64,000 bases of DNA from Methanomassiliicoccales archaeon LGM-RCC1 (lineage in GTDB: Archaea > Thermoplasmatota > Thermoplasmata > Methanomassiliicoccales > Methanomethylophilaceae), in contig CP115555.1 in NCBI GenBank assembly GCA_030168575.1, positions 868,001 to 932,000 on the forward strand. Reading direction: 5' to 3'. The position numbers were made by a program, and so were the translations under genes. The notes beneath the pieces were generated by a model. That model was not told where the DNA came from, searched no databases, and worked only from the letters and a program-made list of their open reading frames with translations. Below are positions 33,819-43,049 of the stretch, in pieces. How positions within the stretch are numbered: position 1 is the stretch's first letter; the number at the start of each line of letters is the position of its first letter.

Positions 33819-34069
33819 AAGATAATCTCTTCATGAGAACTGAGCTCATTGGATTGGACGTGGAAGTGCTGTCTTCACCATACTCGGGAATATCCGGTAA
33901 GGTGGTTGACGAGACGAAGAACACGTTTACCATCGATTCGGCCGGAACTGAGAGAATGGTACCCAAGTCAGGCAATGAGTTCAGGTTCACATATGAAGGC
34001 AGAACAATCGACATCATCGGATCAAAGATAGTTTACCGACCAGAGGACAGAATCAAGAAGGTTAGGTGA
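33815..34069 (+). CDS. rnp1: RNase P protein component 1 (Rpp29/Pop4)
   Basis: 84-residue Sm-like barrel protein of archaeal RNase P, which trims tRNA 5' ends. Family motifs are ELIGLDVEVLSSPYSGISGKVVDETKNTF and the late GSKIVYRPEDRIKK. ATGA overlap with aIF1 fixes the start at 33815. Its usual place is just before rps17. Confidence 0.93.
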   Translation: MKDNLFMRTELIGLDVEVLSSPYSGISGKVVDETKNTFTIDSAGTERMVPKSGNEFRFTYEGRTIDIIGSKIVYRPEDRIKKVR

Positions 34070-34075
34070 ATAAAA

Positions 34076-34408
34076 ATGACAGCAAAAATCAAGGACATCG
34101 GAATCGACGTCGTCCCTCCAACTTCGGAGTGCAATGACCCCAACTGCCCCTTCCACGGGACACTGGGAGTCCGCGGACAGACGATCGACGGAGTAGTTGC
34201 CACGGTCAGGATGAACAAGACCGTCGTGGTAGAGCGCAACTACCTCAGGTACATGCACAAATACGAGAGGTACGAGAAGAAATCGAGCAGGTACGTCGCA
34301 CACGCGGCACCCTGCCTCGGTCTCAAGGTCGGAGACAGGGTCACAATTGCCGAGTGCAGGCCCCTGTCCAAGACAGTAACTTTCGCAGTCATCGAGAAGA
34401 AGGAGTGA
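34076..34408 (+). CDS. rps17: Small-subunit ribosomal protein S17 (uS17)
   Basis: 110-residue archaeal uS17 with the N-terminal Cys-containing segment CNDPNCPFHGTLGVRGQ and the OB-fold strand RMNKTVVVERNYLRYMHKYERYEKKSSRYVAHAAPC. Primary 16S-binding protein of the 30S body. Confidence 0.96.
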   Translation: MTAKIKDIGIDVVPPTSECNDPNCPFHGTLGVRGQTIDGVVATVRMNKTVVVERNYLRYMHKYERYEKKSSRYVAHAAPCLGLKVGDRVTIAECRPLSKTVTFAVIEKKE

Positions 34409-34413
34409 TCTAA

Positions 34414-34812
34414 ATGAAGGGAATTGCCGGAAATCAGACAAGGGGACTTCAGAACGGATCCCAGCTCGATGTCATCGACAACACAGGCGCCAAAGTGATC
34501 GAGATCATCACGGTCCCCGGTTACCACGGCACAGCAAGAAGGGTCCCCTCCGCAGGAGTCGGAGACCTCGTAATCGCATCGGTCAAGAAGGGAACGCCCG
34601 CAATGAGGAGACAGATCGTATTCGCGGTCATCGTCCGCCAGAGGCGCCCCATGAGGAGACCCGATGGAACCATGGTCTTCTTCGAGGACAACGCAGCGGT
34701 CATCACCACTGAGACCGGAGAAGTCAAGGGAACAGACATCAAAGGCCCCGTAGCCAGGGAAGCCGCCGAGAGGTGGCCCCGTGTATCCGCTACCGCCAGC
34801 ACGATCATCTGA
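34414..34812 (+). CDS. rpl14: Large-subunit ribosomal protein L14 (uL14)
   Basis: 132-residue uL14. Conserved GSQLDVIDNTGAKVIEIITV (~residues 14-33), GDLVIASVKKGTPAMRRQ and the RPDGTMVFFEDNAAVI segment. It contributes to inter-subunit bridges. Six bases from rps17. Confidence 0.97.
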   Translation: MKGIAGNQTRGLQNGSQLDVIDNTGAKVIEIITVPGYHGTARRVPSAGVGDLVIASVKKGTPAMRRQIVFAVIVRQRRPMRRPDGTMVFFEDNAAVITTETGEVKGTDIKGPVAREAAERWPRVSATASTII

Positions 34813-34822
34813 GGTGTGAAGC

Positions 34823-35194
34823 ATGGTTAGCAGCAAAGCAAGGGTACAGAGGAAGGCACAGGCCAACGCAACCGCGCACGTGAAGAGGAAGATGCTCTCC
34901 GCGCACCTCAGCGACGAGCTCCGTGAGAAGTACGGAAAGCGCGCCGCAAGGGTCTGCAAGGGAGACACCGTCATCGTCGTCCGCGGAAACGAAGACATCA
35001 GGAACATCGAGGGCAAGGTCATCAACGTCTACACCAAGACAGGCCGCGTCGCCATTGAGGGAATCACCATCAAGCAGGCGGACGGAACCGAGGCCGAGCG
35101 CCCCATCCACGCATCCAACCTGGTCATCACCAAGTTGAACACAGAGGATGCCTGGAGGATGGATTCACTGTCGAAGAAGGAGGCTAAAGAATGA
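34823..35194 (+). CDS. rpl24: Large-subunit ribosomal protein L24 (uL24)
   Basis: 123-residue archaeal uL24 with a KOW motif: KGDTVIVVRGNEDIRNIEGKVINVYTKTGRVAIEG (~residues 51-85). N-terminal basic helix (SSKARVQRKAQANATAHVKRKMLSAHLS). Assembly initiator at the tunnel exit. It overlaps rps4e by four bases. Confidence 0.96.
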   Translation: MVSSKARVQRKAQANATAHVKRKMLSAHLSDELREKYGKRAARVCKGDTVIVVRGNEDIRNIEGKVINVYTKTGRVAIEGITIKQADGTEAERPIHASNLVITKLNTEDAWRMDSLSKKEAKE

Positions 35195-35898
35195 GCGACC
35201 ACATGAAAAGATTGGCAGCGCCCAGGTCATGGCCCCTGAAGAGGAAGGTCAACGTCTTCATCGCGAAGCAGACCGCCGGAGCACACCCCATCGAGGACTC
35301 CATGGCAGCCGTGACCGTTCTCAGGGACATGATCGAAGCATGTGACACCGCCAGGGAAGCTAAGAAGATCATCGGGAACCGCGAGCTGTTCGTGAACGGC
35401 AGGGCCGTCAAGGACCCCAAGGCACCGGTAGGATTCATGGATGCGATCAGCATCCCCAAGATGGATCTCTACTACCGCATGCTGATCACGGACAAGGGAA
35501 AACTCACCCTCGTGCCCATCTCCAAGGATGAGGCAGCATGGGGACTCTACAGGATCCAGGACAAGACACTCGTCAAGGGTGGCAAGTTCCAGCTCAACCT
35601 CAGCGGAGGAAAGAACATCCTGTTGGACAAGAACGAGTACAAGTGCGGCGACAGCCTGAAGGTCCAGTACGACGGACAGAAGATCCTGGAGTGCTTCCCC
35701 TTCGCAGCCGGCAACACCGTCCTGATCAAGGAGGGAGCCCAGTCCGGTAAGGTCAAGACCCTGAAAGAGGTCCAGATCATACGCGGATCCGCACCCAACG
35801 TCGTGGTCTTCTCCGACGACACACAGACCATCGTGGACAACTGCTTCGTAATCGGAGCGGACAAGCCCGCAATCACAATGCCGGAGGCATCCGAATGA
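35191..35898 (+). CDS. rps4e: Small-subunit ribosomal protein S4e (eS4)
   Basis: 235-residue archaeal/eukaryotic eS4. N-terminal HMKRLAAPRSWPLKRK, an S4-like RNA-binding domain (~residues 40-105), and a KOW-containing C-terminal region (FPFAAGNTVLIKEGAQSGKVKTLKEV, ~170-195). Absent from bacteria, so it anchors the cluster as archaeal. Confidence 0.97.
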   Translation: MSDHMKRLAAPRSWPLKRKVNVFIAKQTAGAHPIEDSMAAVTVLRDMIEACDTAREAKKIIGNRELFVNGRAVKDPKAPVGFMDAISIPKMDLYYRMLITDKGKLTLVPISKDEAAWGLYRIQDKTLVKGGKFQLNLSGGKNILLDKNEYKCGDSLKVQYDGQKILECFPFAAGNTVLIKEGAQSGKVKTLKEVQIIRGSAPNVVVFSDDTQTIVDNCFVIGADKPAITMPEASE

Positions 35899-36404
35899 GC
35901 ACAATGAGAGATCTCCACGTGGAGAAGGTCGTCGTGAACATCGGTGTCGGCGAGGCCGGAGAGAGGCTCGCCAAGGCAGAGAAGGTCCTCGAGATGGTAA
36001 CGAAGCAGAAACCCGTCGAGACACTGTCCAAGACGGTCAACAGGGATCTCGGTATCCGTGAGGGAATGCCCCTCGGATGCAAGGTCACCCTCAGGGGAGA
36101 CTCCGCTGTCGACTTCGTCAAGCAGGCTCTCGCAATCAGGGAGATGCGCGTGCCCGAGTACTCCTTCGACCAGGAGGGCAACATGTCCTTCGGTATCTCC
36201 GACTACACCGACTTCGAGGGTATGAAGTACGACCCCGAGATCGGAATCTTCGGAATGGATATCAGCGTCGTTCTCAGGAGGCCCGGAAACAGGATCACAC
36301 AGAGGGCCCTCCTCAAGAGGAGGATCCCCAAGTCCCATCGCGTCGGACGCGATGAGGCGATCCAGTACATGAAAGACAACTTCCAGATCGAGGTGGTCCA
36401 GTGA
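35895..36404 (+). CDS. rpl5: Large-subunit ribosomal protein L5 (uL5)
   Basis: 169-residue uL5, which binds 5S rRNA and tRNA at the central protuberance. Starts [25 protein letters not shown] with the family's VVVNIGVG strand and has [10 protein letters not shown] and [20 protein letters not shown]. It overlaps rps4e and the rps14 start. Confidence 0.97.
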   Translation: MSTMRDLHVEKVVVNIGVGEAGERLAKAEKVLEMVTKQKPVETLSKTVNRDLGIREGMPLGCKVTLRGDSAVDFVKQALAIREMRVPEYSFDQEGNMSFGISDYTDFEGMKYDPEIGIFGMDISVVLRRPGNRITQRALLKRRIPKSHRVGRDEAIQYMKDNFQIEVVQ

Positions 36405-36562
36405 AAGTGAACACACAGAAACCCAAGAAACAGTTCGGAAGATCCATTGGATGCACCCGCTGCGGACGCCGCAGAGGAATCATCAGGAGATACGGAATGC
36501 ATCTGTGCCGCCAGTGCTTCAGGGACATGGCCCCAGAGCTCGGTTTCAAGAAGTATTCGTGA
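36401..36562 (+). CDS. rps14: Small-subunit ribosomal protein S14 (uS14), zinc form
   Basis: 53-residue zinc-binding uS14 missed by a 60-residue cut-off. Four Cys ligands: CTRCG (~residues 18-22) and CRQC (~36-39), with basic [14 protein letters not shown] between and the usual LGFKKYS ending. The start is GTG at 36401 overlapping the rpl5 stop; a second GTG two codons on (36407) is equally possible. Confidence 0.95.
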   Translation: MKVNTQKPKKQFGRSIGCTRCGRRRGIIRRYGMHLCRQCFRDMAPELGFKKYS

Positions 36563-36572
36563 GGTGTCATAA

Positions 36573-36962
36573 ATGCAGAGCGATCCACTTAACGACGCAA
36601 TGTGCGTCATAAAGAACGCATCCGTAAACGGAAAGGCGGAGTGTACAATCGAGCCCTCGTCAAAGCTCATCGGCCGCGTGCTGAAGGTTATGCAGGACTA
36701 CGGTTACATCAGTCAGTTCGAGTACGTCGAGGATGGAAAGGCAGGCAAATTCCACGTCATGCTCGAAGGAGCGATCAACGACTGTGGTGTAATCAAACCC
36801 AGGTACTCCGTCAAGGTCACCGAGGTCGAGAAGGTCGAGGCAAGGTTCTTGCCCGCCCAGGACTTCGGACTCCTGATCATGACGACCACCGCCGGTGTGA
36901 TCACCCAGGAGCGCGCCAAAGAGCTCGGAATCGGCGGAAAACTGTTAGCCTATGTGTACTGA
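36573..36962 (+). CDS. rps8: Small-subunit ribosomal protein S8 (uS8)
   Basis: 129-residue uS8, which binds the central domain of 16S rRNA. N-terminal DPLNDAMCVIKNASVNGKAECTI and the C-terminal half with PAQDFGLLIMTTTAGVITQERAKE, the archaeal form of the STS/TS.G(I/V)(M/I)T motif. Confidence 0.97.
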   Translation: MQSDPLNDAMCVIKNASVNGKAECTIEPSSKLIGRVLKVMQDYGYISQFEYVEDGKAGKFHVMLEGAINDCGVIKPRYSVKVTEVEKVEARFLPAQDFGLLIMTTTAGVITQERAKELGIGGKLLAYVY

Positions 36963-36971
36963 GGAATAAAG

Positions 36972-37523
36972 ATGACAATTGCAGGGAAAATCGAAAGCAC
37001 CATCGCTATCCCCGGTGGGGTATCCGTCACATACGACGCAGGTACCATGAAGGTCAAAGGACCTAAGGGAGAATTAAGCAGAAACTTCGCGTACCCTAAC
37101 ATAACTATTGCCGTCGGAGAGGGAGAAGTCAGCGTCAGCTGCGAGTACCCCAGAGTTAAGGACAAGGCCATGGTCGGAACCTTCGTCGCCCACATCAACA
37201 ACATGGTGAAGGGTGTCACAGAGGGATTCAAGTACGACCTGAAGATCGTGTTCTCACACTTCCCGATGAAAGTTGCTGTTAAAGGCGACCGCGTTGAGAT
37301 CAACAACTACATGGGAGGACACGCCCCCCGTTACGCCAACATCGTAAGGGGATGCACTGTCAAGATCTCAGGTCAGGATGTCACCGTAGAGGGAATCGAC
37401 ATCGAGGCCTGCGGACAGACAGCGGCCAACCTCGAGAAGGCCACCCAGAGGGGAGGCTTCGATAAGAGGGTCTTCGAGGACGGAATATACATCGTCGGCA
37501 AATCGCACAAGGTGAGACAATGA
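36972..37523 (+). CDS. rpl6: Large-subunit ribosomal protein L6 (uL6)
   Basis: 183-residue uL6 with two tandem RNP-like domains, residues ~10-80 (IPGGVSVTYDAGTMKVKGPKGELSRNF) and ~90-170 (FPMKVAVKGDRVEINNYMGG, GIDIEACGQTAANLEKATQ). It lies at the factor-binding region. It overlaps rpl32e by four bases. Confidence 0.97.
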   Translation: MTIAGKIESTIAIPGGVSVTYDAGTMKVKGPKGELSRNFAYPNITIAVGEGEVSVSCEYPRVKDKAMVGTFVAHINNMVKGVTEGFKYDLKIVFSHFPMKVAVKGDRVEINNYMGGHAPRYANIVRGCTVKISGQDVTVEGIDIEACGQTAANLEKATQRGGFDKRVFEDGIYIVGKSHKVRQ

Positions 37524-38212
37524 CCGTGAAAGATTTCAAGGACCTTCCCGGAATGAAGGACGACAACATCGAGGAGCTCAAGGCCATCGGCATCAACACC
37601 GTCGAGGAGCTCAAGGCCGCGGTCAACGACGACGCAAAGGCAAAGGAGGTCATCAAGACCCTGTCCGGAGTCGGACCCAAGACAGTCGCCAACTGGAAGG
37701 CAGCATTCGAGGGAGAGGCACCCGCAAAGAAGGAGCCCGCCAAGAAGGAAGCCGTCAAGGAGGAGCCCGTCGAGGCAGTCACAGTCGAGGCCACCGGCGA
37801 GTACACAGTGAAGAAGAAGGCGGAGATCGACCCCGAGACCGCTGACGCTCTTGCCAAGAGGGCAATCATCTCCGGAAGGAGGCCCGCTTTCAAGAGGCAG
37901 GAGTGGTTCAGATACGCCAAGTTCAAGGACTCCACATGGAGGAAGCCCAAGGGAATCCACTCCAAGATGAAGAGGAGGCTCAAGAGGCGCGGACCCATAG
38001 TGGACATCGGTTTCCGCGGACCCGCAGAGGTCAGGGGACTCCACCCGTCGGGATTCGAGGAGGTCCTCGTCTACAACGTGGACGGATTGGACAACATCGA
38101 CCCGAAGAAGCAGGCGGTCCGTATCGGCGGAACCGTCGGATCGAAGAAGAGAGCCGCAATCGAGGACAGGGCCGACGAGCTCGGAATCAGGGTCCTCAAC
38201 AGGATGGTGTGA
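37520..38212 (+). CDS. rpl32e: Large-subunit ribosomal protein L32e (eL32) with helix-hairpin-helix extension
   Basis: 230 residues, nearly twice the ~125 of minimal eL32. The N-terminal ~65 residues form a helix-hairpin-helix unit (DDNIEELKAIGINTVEELKAAV, LSGVGPKTVANWKAAF), linked by a Lys/Glu/Pro-rich segment (~70-110) to the eL32 core (RPAFKRQEWFRYAKFKDSTWRKPKG, GPAEVRGLHPSGFEE). Extended eL32 forms occur in several euryarchaea. The linker's low complexity is ordinary for these. Confidence 0.95.
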   Translation: MTVKDFKDLPGMKDDNIEELKAIGINTVEELKAAVNDDAKAKEVIKTLSGVGPKTVANWKAAFEGEAPAKKEPAKKEAVKEEPVEAVTVEATGEYTVKKKAEIDPETADALAKRAIISGRRPAFKRQEWFRYAKFKDSTWRKPKGIHSKMKRRLKRRGPIVDIGFRGPAEVRGLHPSGFEEVLVYNVDGLDNIDPKKQAVRIGGTVGSKKRAAIEDRADELGIRVLNRMV

Positions 38213-38214
38213 AC

Positions 38215-38673
38215 ATGTCCGATCTGAAGAACCAGAGAAGAATGGCAGCAGAGATCCTGAAGTGCGGTGAGAACAGAGTCTGGATCAACCCCGAGAAGAT
38301 GGAGGAGGTCGAGGACTGCATCACACGCGCAGACGTCCGCACAGCGATCGCATCCGGTCTCATCAAGGCGAAGGCGAAGAACGGAACCTCGAAGGGAAGG
38401 ATAAGATACGTGCAGGGACAGAAGGCCAGCGGAAAGAGGAAGGGACCCGGTTCCAGGAAGGGAACGGCGAACGCCCGTGTCCGCGACAAGGAGCGCTGGA
38501 TGGCCACAATCAGGCCCATCCGTGACGAGCTGAAGACCCTCAGGGCCGACGGCAAGATCTCACCCTCCGTGTACAGGCTCTACTACAGGAAAGCCAAGGG
38601 AGGAATGTTCAAGTCCCGCAGGCACCTTAAGCAGCACATGATCGCTGCTGGACACCTCAAGGAGGAGATCTGA
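38215..38673 (+). CDS. rpl19e: Large-subunit ribosomal protein L19e (eL19)
   Basis: 152-residue archaeal eL19, long helical protein. Motifs DLKNQRRMAAEILKCGENRVWINPEKM at the start and GPGSRKGTANARVRDKERWMATIRPIRDELKTLR in the middle. ATG 38215 is three bases after the eL32 stop; its stop overlaps the rpl18 ATG. Confidence 0.96.
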   Translation: MSDLKNQRRMAAEILKCGENRVWINPEKMEEVEDCITRADVRTAIASGLIKAKAKNGTSKGRIRYVQGQKASGKRKGPGSRKGTANARVRDKERWMATIRPIRDELKTLRADGKISPSVYRLYYRKAKGGMFKSRRHLKQHMIAAGHLKEEI

Positions 38674-39173
38674 TGGCAACAGGACCTAGATACAAAGTCG
38701 CATTCCGCAGGAGAAGAGAGCTCCGCACCGACTACTACACCCGCAAGAAGCTCCTCACAGCGAGAGAGACCAGGGCCGTAGTAAGGAGGTCAAGCAGGAA
38801 CATCTCGATCCAGTTCGCGGACTTCACCATGGGTGGCGACAACATCATCGCAACGGCCACCACGAAGGACCTGAAGAAGATGGGCTGGGAGTACTCCTGT
38901 TCGTCCATCCCCGCAGCGTACCTCGTAGGATACCTTGCAGGAAAGAGAGCAATGAAAGAAGGCGTCGAGTACGCAGTCCTCGACATCGGAATGCAGCACG
39001 TGCAGCACGGCGGAGTTCTCTTCGCAACAGTTGCCGGAATGACCGATGCAGGACTCGAGGTGCCCCACAGCGAGGACGTCCTCCCCGATGAGGACAGGCT
39101 CAAGGGAAAGCACATCGATGATGCGATCGAGGCCGCAATCGACAGCATGAAACAGAAGATGGAGGCTGAGTAA
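38673..39173 (+). CDS. rpl18: Large-subunit ribosomal protein L18 (uL18)
   Basis: 166-residue archaeal uL18, partner of 5S rRNA with uL5. Starts GPRYKVAFRRRRELRTDYYTRKKLL and has SIPAAYLVGYLAGKRA (~residues 69-84) and GLEVPHSEDVLPDEDRLKGKHI (~129-150), both family hallmarks. Confidence 0.97.
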   Translation: MATGPRYKVAFRRRRELRTDYYTRKKLLTARETRAVVRRSSRNISIQFADFTMGGDNIIATATTKDLKKMGWEYSCSSIPAAYLVGYLAGKRAMKEGVEYAVLDIGMQHVQHGGVLFATVAGMTDAGLEVPHSEDVLPDEDRLKGKHIDDAIEAAIDSMKQKMEAE

Positions 39174-39174
39174 A

Positions 39175-39855
39175 ATGACTGACTGGGTTCCTAAGACAAG
39201 ACTCGGACAGATGGTCCTCAACGGCGAGATCACAACGATGAGCGACGCCCTGGCGACCAAACTGCCTCTCCGTGAGCCCGAGATCGTGGACATCCTGCTC
39301 CCCGACCTTCAGGACGAGGTCATCGACCTGAACATGGTCCAGAGGATGACCGACTCCGGAAGGAGGGTCAGGTTCGCAGTTACCTGTATCGTTGGTAACG
39401 GCGACGGATTCATCGGCTACGGCAGGGCCAAGGGAAAAGAGGTCGGACCTTCCATCAAGAAGGCTATCGACAACGCGAAACTGAACATCATCGAGATCAA
39501 GAGGGGCTGCGGTTCCTGGCAGTGCGGATGTGGAAACCCCCACAGTCTGCCCTTCGAGGTACAGGGATCCACCGGATCCGTCACCGTCACCCTCAAGCCC
39601 GCACCCCGCGGTGTGTCGCTGGCAGTCGGAGACGTCGCAAAGAGTCTCCTGACCCTTGCCGGTGTCCACGACGCATGGGGATTCGCAAGGGGCAACACGA
39701 AGACCAAGGTCAACTACGCCATGGCAACCTTCGAGGCCCTGAAGATGACGTCCAGGATGAGGGTCACCGATGACCAGGCCAAGAACCTGAACATCGTATC
39801 CGGCCCCACTGGAATCAAGTTCGCAGAGACCGATGTCGACGCACAGGAGGAGTGA
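39175..39855 (+). CDS. rps5: Small-subunit ribosomal protein S5 (uS5)
   Basis: 226-residue uS5. dsRBD-like domain with TCIVGNGDGFIGYGRAKGKEVGPSIKKAIDNAK (~residues 70-102) and the S5 C-terminal domain with RGVSLAVGDVAKSLLTLAGVHDAWGFARGNTKT. Important for decoding fidelity. Confidence 0.97.
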   Translation: MTDWVPKTRLGQMVLNGEITTMSDALATKLPLREPEIVDILLPDLQDEVIDLNMVQRMTDSGRRVRFAVTCIVGNGDGFIGYGRAKGKEVGPSIKKAIDNAKLNIIEIKRGCGSWQCGCGNPHSLPFEVQGSTGSVTVTLKPAPRGVSLAVGDVAKSLLTLAGVHDAWGFARGNTKTKVNYAMATFEALKMTSRMRVTDDQAKNLNIVSGPTGIKFAETDVDAQEE

Positions 39856-39857
39856 AG

Positions 39858-40322
39858 ATGACATACGTAGTTATCCGTGTCCGCGGTCAGCCCGATGTGA
39901 ACTACAACATCGAGCACACCATGGGACTCCTGGGCCTCAACAAGGTCAACAACGCGGCCGTCATCCCCGAGAACCCCTCGACAAAGGGAATGCTGCAGGT
40001 AGTCAAGGACTACTGCACATGGGGAGAGATCGACGAGTCAACACTCGCTTCGCTGATCCGCGAGCGCGGAAAGGTCGTAGGCGACGCACCCATAGACGAC
40101 GAGTACCTCAAGGCTCACTCCGAGTTCGGCTCCGTCTATGAGTTCGCGAAGGCGATTATCGAGAACAACTACAAGATGAGGGATGTCGAGGGCGTCAAGC
40201 CCATCTTCCGTCTCCATCCTCCCATCAAGGGATACGAGGGCAACAAGCGTTCCTTCCAGAACGGCGGAGCCCTTGGATACAGGGGAGCGAAGATCAACGA
40301 TCTCGTCAACAGGATGATCTGA
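39858..40322 (+). CDS. rpl30: Large-subunit ribosomal protein L30 (uL30)
   Basis: ~154-residue archaeal uL30 (longer than the ~60-residue bacterial form). Starts MTYVVIRVRGQPDVNYNIEHTMGLLGLNKVN and has the archaeal C-terminal HPPIKGYEGNKRSFQNGGALGYRG. ATG 39858 is preferred over GTG 39852, which overlaps the rps5 stop. Confidence 0.96.
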   Translation: MTYVVIRVRGQPDVNYNIEHTMGLLGLNKVNNAAVIPENPSTKGMLQVVKDYCTWGEIDESTLASLIRERGKVVGDAPIDDEYLKAHSEFGSVYEFAKAIIENNYKMRDVEGVKPIFRLHPPIKGYEGNKRSFQNGGALGYRGAKINDLVNRMI

Positions 40323-40332
40323 GGTGTGAAAG

Positions 40333-40755
40333 ATGCCAAGCAGAACCAAGAAATTCAGAGGATACAGGACCCACGGACGCGGTAAGAAGTCCGGACGTGG
40401 AGCAGGTATCATCGGTGGTCACGGTATGGCCGGATACGGCAAGACCGGAAAGATCGGGATGCTGAAGGAGGACAGGAACTACTTCGGCCGCCACGGCTTC
40501 AAGAGACCTCAATGCACTGTAGAAGCGAACCGCACTATCAACGTCGGCGAGCTGAACGAGAAGATCGAGACATTCGTGACGATGGGCTTCGCCAAGAAAG
40601 AGGGCGACGCCTATCAGCTCGACCTCACAGAGGCCGGCATCGACAAGCTCCTGGGCAACGGGAACATCGACATCGCTGTCAACGTGACAGTCGAGTCGGT
40701 CTCCGGAAAGGCCCGCGAGAAGATCGAGGCCGCAGGCGGATCGATCGCCGAGTGA
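40333..40755 (+). CDS. rpl15: Large-subunit ribosomal protein L15 (uL15)
   Basis: 140-residue archaeal uL15. Gly/Arg-rich start PSRTKKFRGYRTHGRGKKSGRGAGIIGGHG and the globular C-terminal part (NVTVESVSGKAREKIEAAGGSI). Last ribosomal protein before secY, as in the bacterial spc operon. Confidence 0.97.
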   Translation: MPSRTKKFRGYRTHGRGKKSGRGAGIIGGHGMAGYGKTGKIGMLKEDRNYFGRHGFKRPQCTVEANRTINVGELNEKIETFVTMGFAKKEGDAYQLDLTEAGIDKLLGNGNIDIAVNVTVESVSGKAREKIEAAGGSIAE

Positions 40756-40777
40756 AGATATCGGGAAGGTAGAAGAG

Positions 40778-42304
40778 ATGGAAGAGACACAGAGTCTGCT
40801 CTACAGGATAAAGCCCTTTTCGGACAGGTTGCCCTCCGTCAAGAGGCCTGAAGGCCACGTGCACTTCAGGACCAAGATGATGTGGGTGATCGTCGTATTG
40901 GTGGTCTACTTCGTGATGACGAACGTGTACCTTTACGGTCTGGACAGGGAGTCCATGCTGGACATGTTCGCACAGTACAGGACTATCATGGCAGGAGCTT
41001 CCGGATCGCTACTGCAGCTCGGTATCGGACCGATCGTCACTGCATCAATCATAATGCAGTTGTTCGTCGGTGCAAAAATCATCAAACTGGACCTCTCGAA
41101 GCGCGAGGACAAGGCCTGCTATCAGTCCGTCCTCAAGCTGCTGGTCATCGTGATGATCGTCTTCGAGGCCATCCCGCAGGTTGCGGGATACCTCACCCCC
41201 TCCAGCGGCCTCACCGCCGCAATCGGAGGAATGGGAGGAAGGCTCATCCTGGTGCTGCAGCTCTTCGTGGGATCCTACATAATCTTCATGATGGATGAGG
41301 TGGTGTCCAAGTGGGGTATCGGAAGCGGTATCTCCCTGTTCATCGCCGCAGGAGTGGCCCAGCAGCTGTTCACAGGTACGTTCAACTGGGAGATGGTCTC
41401 CATGGGATCAACGGATGTCCCCGGAGGAACGATCCCAAGAGCGATCTACTATGTGTTCACGCTGTCGCCGGCAGAGATGTCCTCGTACGGATACGAGTCC
41501 CTGTTCTTGGGAAGCCCCAACCCGGTAATCGCGTTGGTGGGTACGTTGGTCATCTTCTTCGTGGTGGCATATCTGGAATCGACACGTATCGAGCTGCCTC
41601 TCTCCCACGGCAACGCCAGGGGAGCACGCGGCCGTTACCCAATCAAGCTCCTGTACGCAAGCAACATCCCCGTCATCCTGATGTCCGCACTGCTCGCAAT
41701 CGTGAGCATGGTCGCACTGCTGCTGTACAGCAACAGCTTCCTCAGCAGTATCCCGCTGATCGGAGGAAACTCCGCCATAGGATACTTCGAGGAGGGCTCG
41801 ACAACAGCCGCAGGCGGATTGGCATGGTACCTGTCCGCACCGCAAGGACTATCCAGCTGGCTGATGCCCATACTGGACCCCGCCACATACGGCGACGGTC
41901 TGCACGGGCCCCTGCAGCACATAGCCCACGTGGCCATATACTTCACAGTGATGGTCATGGGTTCGATCCTGTTCGCCAAGTTCTGGGTGGAGACCACCAA
42001 CCTCGGTCCCGAGTCGGTCGCCAAGCAGATTCAGAAGAGCGGTATGCAGATGCCCGGATTCCGTCGCGACCCCCGTGTACTGAAGCGTGTTCTGGAGAGG
42101 TACATCCCCACGATCACGATCATGTCGGGAGCAATCGTCGGAGCACTTGCGGCATTCGCGGATATGGTCGGAACCACAGGAAACGCCAGCGGAACCGGAG
42201 TTCTGCTGACCGTGGGTATCATCATCCACTTCTACGAGGCCATGGGCCGCGAGCAGATGATGGAGATGAACCCCATGATGAGGGAATTCTTCGGCGGAGA
42301 GTGA
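40778..42304 (+). CDS. secY: Protein translocase subunit SecY (Sec61 alpha)
   Basis: 508-residue channel protein of the archaeal Sec translocon, with ~10 membrane helices. Visible landmarks are the plug/TM2a region (ASGSLLQLGIGPIVTASIIMQL, ~residues 70-92), WGIGSGISLFIAAGV (~173-187), ELPLSHGNARGARGRYPIKLLYASNIPVIL (cytosolic loop, ~272-301) and the C-terminal GLAAFADMVGTTGNASGTGVLL type segment. Transcribed with the ribosomal proteins. Confidence 0.97.
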   Translation: MEETQSLLYRIKPFSDRLPSVKRPEGHVHFRTKMMWVIVVLVVYFVMTNVYLYGLDRESMLDMFAQYRTIMAGASGSLLQLGIGPIVTASIIMQLFVGAKIIKLDLSKREDKACYQSVLKLLVIVMIVFEAIPQVAGYLTPSSGLTAAIGGMGGRLILVLQLFVGSYIIFMMDEVVSKWGIGSGISLFIAAGVAQQLFTGTFNWEMVSMGSTDVPGGTIPRAIYYVFTLSPAEMSSYGYESLFLGSPNPVIALVGTLVIFFVVAYLESTRIELPLSHGNARGARGRYPIKLLYASNIPVILMSALLAIVSMVALLLYSNSFLSSIPLIGGNSAIGYFEEGSTTAAGGLAWYLSAPQGLSSWLMPILDPATYGDGLHGPLQHIAHVAIYFTVMVMGSILFAKFWVETTNLGPESVAKQIQKSGMQMPGFRRDPRVLKRVLERYIPTITIMSGAIVGALAAFADMVGTTGNASGTGVLLTVGIIIHFYEAMGREQMMEMNPMMREFFGGE

Positions 42305-42308
42305 GCGA

Positions 42309-43049
42309 ATGGCTAACCCAGGCAGTCCAGAGAACATGAGAGCAATCAACGCAGCAGGCACTCAGTCAGCGGGTCCCAACATGACCCGCATGATGATCGC
42401 CATGCTCGTGCTCATGGGTGTCTCCATGGTCACCATCCAGTTCAGGATGCAGATCGGAGCGGCCCTGGATGTCGTGTTCCAATTCGTTGCATTCGACGGG
42501 AAATATCCCGTCATCTCCATCATGCTTGTCTGTACCATCGCCATCCTGATCACAACAACGATCAGGAGTCTGATGCAGGACCCCATGGCCCAGGCCAGGA
42601 ACCAGCAGATTCAGAGCGAGTTCAACAAGGAATTCCGTCAGGCGAGGATCGAGAACAACCTCTACAAGATGAAGAAGCTGGAGGCAGAGCAGCCCAGGAT
42701 GATGGAGGCTTCGATGCAGCAGAGCACGGACATGATGAAGATCATGCCCATCACGATGCTGATATTCATCCCCATCATCGCTTGGGCATGGTACTTCCTC
42801 AGCACAGGAACCATCGACGAGCCCGGAAAGTACTTCCAGCCCGGCAATGAGCCCATCGTGGACCTTCCCTGGTGCTCCAACGTCGACCTGAACGGAACGC
42901 TGTTCCTCTCCATCCCAGTGTGGTTCGTCGTTTACATGATGATTTCGATGCCTGTATCGCAGATCGAGAACAGATTGATCAGGCTCTATCTCCTGAAGAA
43001 GGAGCTAGCGAGACTCGATTCAGAAGTCAAGAGAGCTGAGATCGAATGA
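42309..43049 (+). CDS. DUF106/Oxa1-superfamily membrane insertase-like protein
   Basis: 246 residues with three or four membrane segments (~30-50, 65-85, 145-167, 200-220) and a charged coiled helix between the second and third (residues ~90-135, rich in Gln, Glu and Arg). This is the layout of archaeal DUF106 (Ylp1) proteins, relatives of Oxa1, YidC, Get1 and EMC3 that help insert membrane proteins. Its place directly after secY fits. Confidence 0.88.
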   Translation: MANPGSPENMRAINAAGTQSAGPNMTRMMIAMLVLMGVSMVTIQFRMQIGAALDVVFQFVAFDGKYPVISIMLVCTIAILITTTIRSLMQDPMAQARNQQIQSEFNKEFRQARIENNLYKMKKLEAEQPRMMEASMQQSTDMMKIMPITMLIFIPIIAWAWYFLSTGTIDEPGKYFQPGNEPIVDLPWCSNVDLNGTLFLSIPVWFVVYMMISMPVSQIENRLIRLYLLKKELARLDSEVKRAEIE